Part shown: positions 44,235-57,500 of the stretch, in pieces
Numbering within the stretch: the first letter of the stretch is position 1
How the letters are laid out: every line of letters starts with the position of its first letter
Assembly: GCA_036872755.1 (NCBI GenBank)
Contig: JAVHNS010000003.1
Location: forward strand, 620,001-684,000
Length of the DNA stretch: 64,000 nt
From: Orbilia blumenaviensis
Lineage: Eukaryota > Ascomycota > Orbiliomycetes > Orbiliales > Orbiliaceae
Reading direction: 5' to 3'
Made by a program: the position numbers and the translations under genes
Notes under the pieces: model-generated
Seen by the model: the letters and a program-made list of their open reading frames with translations, nothing else
What the model was told of the DNA's origin: nothing
The model's database searches: none

Positions 44235-47200
44235 CCTTTTTCTTCGCCTGTTACTTATCGTCCAACCCACACCCTACCCCTCGACAATTGAGTTAGCTGT
44301 GGGGAACCCCAGACGAACGACGGACGCTATGCAACCATTGCTAACTTGCTTGTCCTTGTCCGCATGCCAATGCGTTTGATCAGTTCAGGTCCGTTGTCGA
44401 ATGCAGAAATGTCTCCAGGCCGTTGGACAATGACGAGTGTGGTGCTGATGCACTTGAGTGTCTCGCATCTCGTCGGGATTAGAGTAATTCCGGGCTGAAA
44501 TGTCAAGCAGAAGAAGTATCTTAGATTTCGGAGATCTATCTAACTCTTTGGTTAGATTGAGGCTTGCTGCGCATCCGTCGTAGCTGTTGATAGATTGCTG
44601 GGAATGCCGAAGAAGGAAATAAAAAAAAAAGGCCGGTGATATGACGGAGCATGCCGCTACTTGCGTCACAACCTTTCTTTTTTTTTCCTTTCACTGTGCT
44701 CTAAGAAGGTTTATTCGCCACAGAACCTAACAATAAAGAGAGGCTTGTCATCGGGAAAAACGTTAAATGTGTAACCTGCTCGAAAGATTTTAAGTTGTAG
44801 TTGACAAGCTCAAGCCAGCATCGGGGCTGGCCCATCGAGGTCTCGATGCAGAAGCAGGAAATTCCCATCCATCTGATGGAAACGCAAGAAATCTCCATAC
44901 CTCATTCCAATTCCGACGTCGAGGTCCACTAGAGACTGAAGCTAGGGAAATGGCAGATCAATTGCCACTCGAAAGTATGGACCTTCTTTGCACAGCTCAG
45001 CTCAGTTCAGCCAGTTTGACAGCTCTATATATATGGATTCACAATGAAAAAAGCCCCCAGAAGGTACTTGCGCGTGCTGGTGGCTGCCGGAGGGTTAATT
45101 AAGGTTGAACGTTGGCACTAAAGTACTTGAGTGCCTAAGCAAGTAATGATAAATTGGGCAGTTAATAGGAGGGTGATATCGCGATGGATGCGGGATACAG
45201 AAGGGGAGGCGAAAAACATGGATCAATCGCTATCAAATGTAAATCCACCCAGCTGTGAGTGTAGATGTTGCGCGGCTGTGGGCCACCAACGGCCAACCTG
45301 CTACCAACACAATTACAGGTCCTAACATTCAACGTCGGCCATTGACCCCTTCAATATTGCACTTTAGAAAAACACTTGATCAATCAATATATCAGGTTCG
45401 CGAACCGCATCTCAACTAGTGCTTTTACCGACTCGACTATTGGCCGGGCCACCCGTGCATTCGAAATAATATCTGCAAAGGGTCAGTGTCATCCCGGCAA
45501 GAAGTAAACCAGTCCCAGACCTCTGACCTTGGCCCTTACTTGAGTAATGCAATGCATCCAGACGCTTCTTGCCAAGTTGAACCGTCGACCTTACCGCTAA
45601 CTAGTCTCAGACGATTAACCCTGGACCTTGTGCTTCCACACACACTCACAAGGTCGAGAAGCTGAACCAGAGGCATGTCCTCGTTCGCAGACCCCCCTTT
45701 GCTTCAAGGGTATCTATTACAGACACTTTAAGAAAAGCCATGTAGTAGCATTGTCGAGGCGTTGGCCTGACCTGCCCGTCCAAGCTGGACATTACCCCAG
45801 TTTACGAAGCGGCTGTTCGTGAGATTTTTCGGTTAGTGACTCCATGTCAGGATATCTCCACACTCATGCAGATAGCCTAAACACCATTGGGTCGCTTGGT
45901 ACTCCATACGATAATCCCGCTGCTATACATCTTTCCTGGACGGAAAATCGCGCAAATCAACCAGCAGCTAACCATGTGAGGGAAGGAGTCTGGACATGCA
46001 CTATTCACCGATACATTCTTCCTTTTTTAACGCACTTTTTATAGAGTATGTCTTGGACAAACCTCAACAGTATCTACCTCGATAGAGCTGCAAACCCAGC
46101 ACTATGTGGTAGATATGCAAGTATCGGAGATCGGAGACGGAGGAAGCCAATTTGATATCGCCTCACCGTGATCCCGCCTCGATTGCGTGGCCTTGGCTGA
46201 TCGCTCAGTGGCTGGAAATATCCAACATCGATGCATCGCCGGTTCAGGGAAAGCCCCAACATCCCAGAAGGATTCTAACACGAGAGCATTTAACTGATGC
46301 AAAGCAAGGGACGGTTCAATACGGCCTTGAGCATGTGCATTTGCGGCTGTGGATTTCGAGTTCAACTGGGTGGTTTAATGCTCAGGCCGCAGTCTTCCAT
46401 CGCATTGAACCCAGGGGTATTACAACTTTAGCTCTATTTCAATGCACCATCACCTGATATATTCAGACCGACATTATTACACGTCGACGCAGATATGAAC
46501 GCTGTTTTCTCCCGCACTTTCACGATACTATATATCACACTGTTGGCTTTCGGTTTGCAAAACTTAAGCTGTTACACAACGTCGTGCCTAGCTACGGAAC
46601 CATCTATCCGATCTTTTTGAGTGGGAGCTTCGGGTCACTAGGGGACGTCGGTGGTCGTTAAATTTCCTGGCTAATATCAAAAATGCAAACGCACAGATGT
46701 CAACAGACGGTTTCCGCGGGGTTAAGAGTAAGAAGCGAACATGTCTGAATCGTGCCAGATTCACAACAACCGGGGATCTTAACTGGATCAAGAGACTTCA
46801 CACCTGCAATTAGATAAAGATTGGTCTCGGCTCTCTACTAGTCGATAAAGCTTGACATTGGTATGCTGGCAGCAGTTGTCCAGCCATAGCTTATGGGCAG
46901 ACGCCTTGTAAGCCAAAAATACCTATCGCGCAACATGTTTAACATCCAGCCGAAAACTTTACGTTTCGCATCGCGAGATCCAATATCACAATTACCATCA
47001 GCCCCCCTTCACAAATTAAGGCTACTCTCGGGTTAACTCTAGGGACAACCCATCCTACCCCGCATTTTCAATATGGTTAGACAGGGTTAGCGGCATGTCA
47101 TGTCTTCCCGCCTCACAGAACCCACCATCCTGTATGTGTTGCCCGCAAGCTAAGGTAGCTAAGCTAAGTCCCTAATGGTGCATGAGGTAGGTCCCACCAT

Positions 47201-49890
47201 CGGCCACAATCACAGCGAAATACAAAAAAATCACCGAGCGTGGTGTGAAGGCTTGACTTGACCCAGAGACGGAACAGCGTCCGTGTTGGTTGGGTCCGCA
47301 TAACAGAATGCCGGGTTACCGTTGTTGGTTTCTGCTGCTGGGACGGGACTCATCTGCAACGTCTACACACCGGCATGTTGACTAGGCCCCTCAGCATCTC
47401 AAGAACCTGTGCTTATCGCTGGTCCGAAATCTGGATGGTCCGTGTCAGGGTGGCGAGCGTTATGGTTGACCGTTAACATCGTTGCAACCGTTGAAACGCC
47501 CTCGTAAAAGAAATTTAGAGAAACCCGTCGAGTTTCCGGAATTCCAAGTGATGGAGGTCAAAAGGGTTCACTTCGGCTGGTACCTCGGCTTTATTCACCC
47601 ACATGCACCCGCGCTCTTAGGGAGGCAAGACTGATCTGGAGGCAATCCGCAAATTTGCGTTTGAAGGGACTCGCTGATCGACGAAGCACCTCATGCGGTT
47701 TTTTTTTTTGGCAAGTTGAGAACTCGCAGTGCAGCTTCAGGTTGAAGATCGGTGAAATATATCGTATTCCCCCAATATCTGGGTTCATCATCTCTATCTT
47801 CCCGAACCTTAGAATGCAAATCCCCGCCCCATGGCCTCTAAAAATCATTCAAAAAGACGTAAGTTTTGGTGCCTTGTGCATTGGTTTGTTGATACTCGCA
47901 TGCGTTTCAAACAGGCCCCTCTCTGCACAATGTTGACATGGTGCATGAGTGCTTCTCAGGCACGTGCGTTTGACATTGACTGGTGCTAGTTAATATGCGG
48001 GCATCGATCATAGACTTTTCTTAGTCTGGGATGCCTTTCGCCGCATCTACATGTACGTTTTCCTACCAACCAAGCTCTTAGTACTGAGTACTTCTACTTA
48101 CCTAGTCGCTTAACTCCTTAGATGATATTTAACTATATCGCCCTTTTAATTGTCAGTGGTCTGACAAGCGACTGCTGCTAGGATTTCCTCAACAATTACT
48201 GTATTTTAGTATGCTTGATAAACTATTACTTCGGCTTGTCTCGCAAAACAGACGCTTAAACTACTTCGGCTTTTCAAAACTGGGCGGGTTATTCCCCGTT
48301 GTGTAAGAAGCATAACTACCATGGATCCAACTACTAGCTAGGAATATCTCGCAAATTTTGAGTTCAAACCCAGGCCCAAGTTCCATGGATCTAGATTCCT
48401 TATCACCATCTTACCACACAATTTTATTTGTAACATTTATAATGATATAACTAACAGCTCAAAGGCAGATGCCGATGCTGTTAATATAATTTCTCTAGCA
48501 CGGCAAAAAATAAAAGCAGGAGGTTAATATTATCGTACGAAAGATTTACATGTTAAACTCTAAAGGGTATATCCTCAGGTCGAGTTCATCGCGGAGTTTT
48601 CCCTAGTGCTTAGGTCTACATGCATATATATACCACGATTAGACTATTCCTTTCTACGCTTAGGCTAGACGTTTATTTTATCTCACCTCTCGGTTCGCGA
48701 GTAAAGTAGATTTATTGATTTCCACATCCACATATTAAAAGACACTTTAGGCAGACCAATGCACTAATGCTCGTGGTAAGCTTCCTCCGCATGTGCATTT
48801 TCATGTGGTCCATGTTCCAACGTTAACCTCCGAAACGGGAAGCACCTTCAAAATCCAACAAGGTTGAATTCGAAGGCTGTTTGATCCAGGAACAACCACA
48901 AGAATTTGAGAAAGAATTAATCTATTTACACAAATAAGCCCAATTAAGACCCCTTGTAAAGGTGGGTATCTATGTATCGTGATGCAATTGCAGCTCTCGA
49001 GCTGCCTCTAATTGCCGTAGTAGTGGTATACGTTGCTGTGTTGTCGTGACTTTGATGTTGAGCTTCAGTGGCTGTAGACATAGTAGGTTGCCATAAACCC
49101 ACAATTTCTTTTCTCTCTCATCCTTTTTTCATTCTTCTCTTGCCTTTCCCCTTCACCCTTCACAGAACACTATCTCATCAATTTCGTAACCAAGCAATCA
49201 AAACGCGTCCCAACTTCCGCTCATGCATCATCTCCATCGATCTGCCCTCTCGGATCACCATTATCTTCTCGTTCTTCTCTTCTTTCCACTCACGCTCACA
49301 TCGTTAGCCAAGTCTCAATCGAGTGGGTACTTGTTGCTGAATACTGGGTGAAACACTCCATCCTCGTCGAGCATTCTAACCTTACGCGTCTTCATTGCTT
49401 CCAAGCAAGCTTTTGTTGTTGTCCAATCAGAATCCCATCATCTGCTTCCTGTCTTTCTTCTTATCCTTCGTCCATCGTCTTTCCTCTCAATCTATCCTCG
49501 ATTGAGGCTCTCTCCTACTTCGCTTCTGATTGTTTCAGGTACGTTCCTATCTTAATCCATCATTGTCCTCGAGAACGAGATGGTCTTCATCTCGGGGTCG
49601 AAGCTCTCGCCAACACGATCTTTTTAGTGTTCATCCACTCCATCCATTTCCCTCATCAAGTACTTCCCAAAGGTAAGAGTCCCCCACCATAAATTATTCC
49701 GGGTACCAGTATCCACCTTCGAATATATTTGTTTCAACGTGAGACTCATGTATCTAGCTGTTGCTTCCTCTAAGCTGCATCTCGCTCCCCATACGTTGCT
49801 GACAACTAGTAACCCGACTTTAGGAAGCTACATACTTGCTAGTATCACTTATCTTACGTCTGAGTTAAAATCCTTTCATCAACTGTCGCA

Positions 49891-52251
49891 ATGGCTCCTT
49901 CTCGTATCCCCAAGCTAGCTGTTACTTCCAATGTTAGAGATGGTAAGTTCCATCCAAAACTCCATCAATGTGCTGCTGAAGGGAGCTAACATCGTCGAAC
50001 ACAGTTGCAAAGATCCACAAGGAGAAGGCAACCACTAAGCCAACGCTCAAGTCGCGTCTGCTTGAGCGTCGTCAAGGTATTACCGTGAATGATGCACCTG
50101 ATTCGAGCTTCTGGGACATCGAAGCGACTGAAAATTCTGGTTTCGCGACTAAGCGGAAGTCGTCAAAACCAAGGCATCGTATCGAGATTATTGAACCAAG
50201 CGCTTGGTATCCCCCTGTCGAAGAAGAGGAACCTGCTACCCTCAGGAATAACAAGAAGAGTACTTCGAAAATCCCAGTTAGAGAGAATTCATCAAAGCCT
50301 GTGCACAAGCCTAACGTCAAGGCTACTCATCAACAGGATGAGAAAACAGACTCTGATAATGACTACATTCCCACTGAGCCGTCTCGAGTAATCAAGCCGG
50401 CTAACAAAGTTGGACGCCGTAAGATGCCGGCTCGCAAGAACAAGATGGCCACTATCCCAAAGAAGATTGTTGTTTCTTCACCCTCGGACCCTTTTGATCT
50501 TCCCGTTTCCTCTTCTTTCAACCCCTTGTGCAGTGTCACCGAGGTTCAGGATAGAACACTTGTTGAGGAGCTAGAAGGCGAAGGGTTTAGTTATGATAAA
50601 GCAGGAGAAGGGTCTGAGAGCAAGGCCCAGGCAGCTTCGAAATGCCCCCCAGAAAAGATTTTGGGTAGCCCAAAGACTCCCATCAGGATGTCCCAGTCCG
50701 TTATCATTAAGGCTGTTGCTGTGCCTCAGGATATTGCCACCAGGCACTATACACCCCCTAAGAGTCCTGCGGATACTTCAATGGGCGTTCTTGAACAGCT
50801 CGATGATACTACGCTGGTTGCCGGCGGACTCGAGGTTGGACCCGCAGTTTAGGAAACTGCTGGGTTAGAGCTTGAGTCCCTGGCCGGTGTAGTAGAGGAC
50901 GCCGACGAAGAACACCTCCGAACACCAAGCCCAAAACTGTACGAAGATTCTGTTGTCTCGGCCGATGCTGGCTTTAGCATCACCAAAGTTGTTGACCAGA
51001 CGAAGATTCCTTCGCCTAAGACGCCTAGCCACCGTCTTCGAAAGTACCTGACGGATACGGCGGTCCCCGACATTAGGGCCAGAGGAAGGGAGTTGACTAA
51101 GCGTCTTAGGGAACTTGGTCAACAAGCCGTAGCTGCGAAACGAAAGGCCGCCTCGCCATCGGAACGGTCCATCACGGACGAGCCACCGCCAAGAAAGGTT
51201 AAGGTAGTGGTAGTGGAGGGGGAGCAGGAATTTGGGGGTTTACCCCCCTCGCAGGTGAGGAGGAGGCCGAGGCTTGCCCCCCCGAGGCCCCCGATGAAGT
51301 TGGGAAAACAGAAGAAGAAGGCTTCTTCTGCAGACCCTGGCTCGGGCACGGAGACTAGTTTCGCTGCTGCGAAGTGAGTTCCAACTTCATAAAACTCCCA
51401 CCCATATTTATGGCCGATGCTGATTTTTACCTTCGAAAAATTTCTAGGACTGGTGAGATCCTCACAAGGCAACGTAAGTTAATGGATCTATATTTTGATG
51501 TATCATCACAAGCTAATCGCAAAATAGTGGAGGAGGGCCACAGGCGCCGAGAGGAGGAGTTGGAGCTCCGCCTCCAAAAAATCAAAAGGGAAATCAAGGA
51601 GCAGACCCTGGAGGCGATCGAGAAGTTCAAGACTGCTTACCAGACGATGTAGGTCACCCTCATCAACCCTAACAGGAAAAACTGTACTAATGGAAGTATA
51701 GTGAGCGTAATAACTACGCTCACGTCAAGCAGCTGTTGCAGGGGCTGTCCGACGAGTTTGGGGCCACTGACATGCGGATGAACCACATCCGCTGGCAGTA
51801 CCCCAAGGACCAGCACCACAAGGCGCTGGTCAACCGGTACCAGGAGATCGCCCATCGGATTACCGTTGGAGTGCAGGAGAAGAAGGAGGCGTCGGAGAAG
51901 ATGAAGAGGATCGAGGCCAAGGTGGAGGAGTCGTACCAGAAGTGCGTAGAGCTTCTGGACGTCATCGATGGGGAGAACTACTCCGTCGACTTCCAATATG
52001 GCGTCGCAATTCACGGCGAAGCCTACATGATGGAACACTACGAGGCACCCAAGGGGTATAAGACCCCAGCCAATTCTACTGGCATTATCCCACGGCTCAA
52101 CCACATCCAGGAAACCATCACGGACATGGTCACCAAGGAGCCAAATTTCACGGCGCACTCCGAATGGTTTTATCAAGATCTCCTCAAGAAAGCCATCGAA
52201 AAAGTCCGTAACGAGGAGGATGAGCCGATAGGCGGTATGGACTCGGAGTAA
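49891..52251 (+). pseudogene. Orphan coiled-coil protein gene, five exons, in-frame TAG
   Basis: Exons are 49891-49942, 50005-51373, 51448-51473 (a 26-nt microexon), 51528-51648 and 51702-52251. The introns are 62, 74, 54 and 53 bp with clean GT-AG ends, and every junction keeps phase. The whole would be 705 codons, but codon TAG at 50850-50852 in exon 2 interrupts it. Downstream of the TAG the same frame stays open for 173 codons with the same Pro/Ser/Lys-rich character. The N-terminal two thirds are disordered with CDK-like SP/TP motifs (TPPKSP, TPSPK, PSPKTP) and basic stretches (KRKAAS, PPRKVK), suggesting a nuclear protein. Exons 4 and 5 form a coiled coil (RRREEELELRLQKIKREIKEQ; ASEKMKRIEAKVEESYQK) and a C-terminal domain. 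The family is not recognised. If the stop is real the product is 299 aa; a CAG to TAG change or a sequence error are alternatives. Confidence 0.55.
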
Positions 52252-54551
52252 CTGAGCAAAGAGCCGGTTGTTGATTTGATATTCTGAGAAGCCTGGAAGA
52301 TGATATAGTTCACTTCGTCGAGGCTGATTGATCAGCAAACGGTCGATTTGCTTTTTGGTTTGTCCTGTTTTTTTTTTTTTTTTTGAAAGGACCATCGGTA
52401 TTTGAGGAGCTCGTTATGTCTCCCTATTTTTCTCACGCTTTTACAACCGGGCTTGACTATCTCACGATTTCATGACTGTTCAGCTCGCTGTATACATTGC
52501 TAAGTTGTTCTTCACTCTTCCCTCGGAAAATGGTTTCCTTGTTACATTCACGAGAGTCCAGGTTGCCCGGAGGCTTTCTCGTCTGGTCACCTTTTACTCG
52601 GTCTTCTCGTTTCTCTCTGCTTTTTAGTCTTGGCTATTAAGATTTTTGTTTCTCATGGCTTTACAAATTTATCATGTCCATACACATTAGCTCTACGGTC
52701 TGCCTGTTGTTATTCACTAGCTTTATTCCGGGTCTACTGGTGACCTAAGTAATCGAGGAGGTTGACTCTTGAACTGTTCTTTTCCACCCCAAGCTAATTA
52801 AGCTACATAAGCAAGTAAACGCATGCCGCCCCTGGTAAGAAACAATTCGTTGATCAAACTGACATTTGCACGCCCGCCCGCCCCGACCTAAAAGCCACCC
52901 TGTATTCTGTGGAGCTGAGCCCGTTGCACAAAAGTAGTCACCTACGTGTTACAGGCCTATGAAGTTCAGCCTGATAGATCTTGATAAATTGCCAATTGAC
53001 AAATCGCAGCCCATTCCGCTAACCGGTGCGTCGGAATCCCATAGTCAAAAAAAAAAAAATCAAAAAAAGTAACGCTCGCAGTACTCTAAACTTTAATTGA
53101 AGTAAAATTATCTAAACCTAGATTTTGGCGGTAACATCTTTACGGTATGATCAAGCTAGGCATAACTCGACTCAATCTCAACTTTGCCCTCCCCGTTGCC
53201 TGCTTATAAGATGTATCTGGTTTCTGTGAATCCCCCCCAAAAATGCGTGTAACTACCACCTATCAGCCTAAGTCTTGTAACCTCCCCTAAACTTGTGTAA
53301 CTACCCTCGTTTTCGTCTGATAAACCCCGTAGGTAAAATAATCCGAAATTCTGACCTAAAGGGGGAAATAATCGTCGTCACACAGCTATTTTTCGAGTAA
53401 TTTCGACCATGGCCACGCGACCCTTTTTTTCGTGCAACGTTTGGGAATCTGTGAATCCAAAATGCAACAGTTATGTTGTGTTGCAAACGCTCAACTCAGT
53501 AAATACCGAAACAGGCAGTCCCGTTGAACAATCCTTCTTTCTAATTGCAAGTTAATCGGAGGCGGCTGTGTGACCTCACTAGCGCTCGTAGGGGATGTTG
53601 CACCACGGTAGCCGGAAGTTTGCAATTACTCCAGGTGATATTGCTCAATCCATCGCTTTTATAGACATAAATCCTGCAGCCCTAGCGGCACCATCTGTCC
53701 CGTCTAACACAGCGGCGAGCTTATACCATGATAATTCTCGGGCTTCACATGTAAGCATCAGTGTATTTCAAATCTAAAATATAATAATATAATGATACGT
53801 TTATGGCTAGTATATTTCGGTAGCTAAACTAAACAAAATGAAATCGGAGCACCCCGAAGAGAAAAACAACCCCCTAACAAGTACATACTCAAACCACCAC
53901 CGGCAAAAATAGGAAGCTCTAAAGCTATGACTAAATATTTCGACAATATCCATATCCGCAAGGGAACAGAGGCTAATATAGTATAAGTAGTAGTATATAA
54001 GTAGCGAGAAAGAAATGAAACACAAAAACGCCAGAAGCCATGTATTGAGGACAGCCAACAGACGCTTACAAGATAACAGCAGATCGCAGAAGGGCCGAAT
54101 AGATGTAACAAGATAGGAATAAGAAGGACATGAAATGAGAGGGAAACGCCCATAGATCCGGTAAGCAATAAAAAAGAAACACCGAAATCCTTAGTAGATA
54201 TGTTTGAAATGAAATGAAATGGGGGTATACGGTATGGGTGTTAGTACAGCAAGACTATAGATGCTAGGTATGCCCTCCTTTGCAATAGGAATAGAGTAAA
54301 TGGGTAAGAAGAAAGTGCCAATATAACCAACCAATCAAAATATGAAGTAAACAACCGCTTCAGACGCTATTTTGTACTTTTTCTCTTTTTTTCCCGTCCT
54401 CAAATGCATTTATGGAATCTTGGGCAAAACTAAATTCCGACCGTTGTCAAAATTATAAATATTTGTAGAGACGTAAAAATTCGTTGGGGTCGAATCGAAA
54501 AAATTGTGGGAACAGAATTAATGGAGTTAGATGGCTGTCGATAGAGTTTGG
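52252..54551. other. Convergent intergenic
   Basis: This holds the 3' flanks of the coiled-coil gene and of the RasGEF gene, with a T-run at about 52367-52384 and A-runs near 53047. A hydrophobic minus-strand ORF (54168-53824) lies in the RasGEF 3' flank and is not gene-like. Confidence 0.5.
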
Positions 54552-57500
54552 CTACCGTTTGAACCACCCTCGTTTCGCACGTTGTGCATCTTGTGGGTGA
54601 TTCCCGGGCTCTAGTAGGACGCTTCGTTCATACAGTTCCGAGAAGCCCTCCATGAGTTGCTAAATAGGCAGAGTGATTAGCTACCGCTCGTCAAAACAGT
54701 TCCTTGAAACCTCGACTTACATCATCGTTAATAGTTCCGGTAGCATCAGAGATGAGTTGATTAGTCATAGGACTGGGTCTTAAATCTCTGTGAGGCATTG
54801 ATTGGCTGTTTGTCAATGTAAGAAGGATATCGCCCATGATTTCAAACTTCCTCCAGTTAATCCTAACACCATCGCCCAAGAAACTTCGGTTTCCCTCATC
54901 AGCAGAGACTAAATCTCTTCGGTGGAGCGCAATAAAAGGGATGTGTTCTGTTGTAGTGTTTTCCAACGCCAGTCGATAGGCGAAGTGGCTTTTATGGGTC
55001 CCCATCAAGAGTTCGAGACGCATGAAGTTTTTATGGATAGCTTCGTTGACAAGGCTGCGGGTTAATGCCAGGCGGTGGATGGCAAGCCCATTAACACCGG
55101 CAATGACTGCGCCGAGAGAGTTGTAGTTGTTCATGTGGCGAAGAATCTATCGAGTAATTGTTAGCGACCGTGACACCGTTCCGAAACGTCATTCGAGTCA
55201 TACCCATGCGATGTTCATGAACTTCTCTAGCGCCCTCGCTCTATGCTTCGCCTTTGGCCGTTCGAGTATAATACTAGCAACCCAATACGCCACACGATTG
55301 AAGTGTTCGATCAGTTTGTTCATATACTTCAAACTCGGTATTCTTTCTTTTTCGGCAGCAGGCACACTAACATGCCGCACAAAGTCTCGCGGCTTTATCC
55401 GGCTGAACATGGTCCAGTCTATTCGTGTGAGCTCATGAGCGATATCCTCATCGGGGAGTTCCATAAATATTGAATATTGTTCCCCGGGTCCTCGGGGCGT
55501 TGTTTGGCCATGTGGCAGAACATCCAACAAACTCGATATATTCATCATCCCTGCTTGCGCGTCCAGTGTGGGGCTGAGTGATGCAGTTGAGATATAGCTA
55601 TCCTTCCGTATTCTATCAGCAACCGGACTATGTGGTGCAAGGTTATTATCGTCGCTGGCGCCAGATCTGAATGATATAGCTGAAGCCACGGACATATTAC
55701 GTGGCTGGGAAATACTTGGCTGGAGAAACGGCTGATTAATTTGTGTCGGTAATGTTGAGCAGCCAGGTGGCCATCCGCCCATGGCCATATGTCCTGGCAT
55801 ACTAAATCGGTGCGAATCCGTGTCTTTCTTCCCCCAAATTTGGTCTTCATCCTCAATAGGTTGGTTCAAGATCGCAATAATGTCTTTTGCCATACCAGCG
55901 AAGGTTCGATTCCCTTCTAATGAACGGGCAAAATCTGTCGTCCGTTGTCGTGTGCCTGGGTTCGAAAAATCTCCTGGGCATTCCCAAACCCACCAGTGCA
56001 ACCTCGAGAGTATCCTAATTTTTTCGTTCATCTGGAGGAGGAAAATAGGTTCATCCTTGTTGACCCTCTCAAATTTCGCCAATATCGAGTCCAAAAGTTC
56101 AACCGGCGCTGCGAACTTTCTGAAAAAGCAAAGCATCACAGTTGCGAAATCCTGATCCGCCCTCGACATTGGGTAGGCAAGCAAGCGGTCTACCAAATCT
56201 TCCCATGCAACCCCAGCGTACTGACCGGGAGCAGAGCCTATCCGGTGAAGACCGTTGTCGCGGTCGAACATAACCTCGCTAAGTGAGGACGAGTGCTCTA
56301 GTCTATCCTGTGTAGAATGCGGAGAGGCTGCAGATGTACTTTTTGAACGCAGAAAATTGGCAGCCATGCTACCATACGCGGCGTTGTCGGCGTTTAAATA
56401 CGAAAAATCGTCGTCGTCTGGGGTTTCCCTCCCAAAAGACGGATTGAAGTCTTGTGTGTACGCCCGAACATTTGACATAGGCGAGGTCGGAGTTGAATGA
56501 GAAGCCCTGCTTGGTGATAAAAGCATGCCACTTGAAGCAGATAGTGATCTTGTCGTCCTCCCATTATGACCCTTTGCTCCCTCCGCAAAATCTCGATTTT
56601 TCGAAACAGATATTGACAACTCAGAGCTTGCGCGACCATGGTTGGGTTTGGGATCAGAAAACGGTGAAACAGATCGTGCGCTATATCCAGAATTGGTCCG
56701 CCTTCGTTCGTTCGCTTGTGTAGCTGCCTTTACCTCTGCAAAGCAAATATTGTAATCAGTAAACTCGGTTATCAGGAACAACATTTTGCCACCTCAAAAA
56801 AAGTCCAGCCGGGATCTTTAAACACAACATTCGAAACAAAGTTGTCTTAAAAATTTAGAAGCATTTAGGATAGAACACTAAGCAAGTTCTTTTCCTCAGG
56901 GCCGCAAGACTAGTAAATATAACAAACGAAATCTTGGGTGGTTTTGTGCAACCTCCCTCGCCTGGGATCCGAAGCTCGTAGTCCTCAAGGTTAGGATTTT
57001 GGCTGGGTCCGCCCGGGATAGGCGAGTTCTGCACCTTCCCTTTTCTGCATCAAGCCGCCACGCGAAATTGTAGCTTCGGCCACTAGCTCGACATTCCAAG
57101 GTTTTCGAACCCCGCTCCCATAATCATGCGAGCAACACGAGAAAGGCAAGATGGGATGACCTTAAGGGTCGAGTGATGTTTTTCTTCCGAAAAAAAAAAA
57201 AAGGGCATTCACAAGAATTTTCAACAAACTTACCGGCCTTGCGCTGGATGATGTTAGAAAGCATCAGAGAAACGCATCTCTTCTGGCTTTGGCCGCCATC
57301 GGATGAAGACGTCTCCACGACCTCCACGCCCAGGGTATGCTTTAATTCTTCAACGGCTTCGGGTTGTAAATCGCGCATCTGTATGGGCGAGTCACATTTT
57401 GACGCCACGAGAATTGTAGGAATTTCGGCCTTGAAAAAGAAATCTACACTAGGCTTCAGCATCCAGCTGCACATGAATGCACAGAGACGGAAAATCGCGG

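Larger units (their letters stand above)
42013..49890. other. Long gene-poor region
   Basis: About 42013-43900 is the PSP1 upstream region, with CAG-rich imperfect repeats (43230-43310), an AAAAT microsatellite and a T31 run (44204-44234). From 44300 to 49000 the open frames are short, overlap on both strands and have no family character. From 49068 to 49700 the plus strand is CT-rich with TCTTCTC and TTTCC runs, as in long fungal 5' leaders, and probably belongs to the promoter or 5' UTR of the gene at 49891. No tRNA was recognised. Confidence 0.45.

Noticed and set aside
49068..49692. Two plus-strand ORFs (79 and 114 codons) before the coiled-coil gene
   Set aside because: CT-rich leader sequence giving Ser/Phe/Leu-rich products; better explained as promoter or 5' UTR.
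53824..54168. 114-codon hydrophobic minus-strand ORF downstream of the RasGEF gene
   Set aside because: It is low-complexity, lies in the 3' flank, and has no family character or upstream signals.
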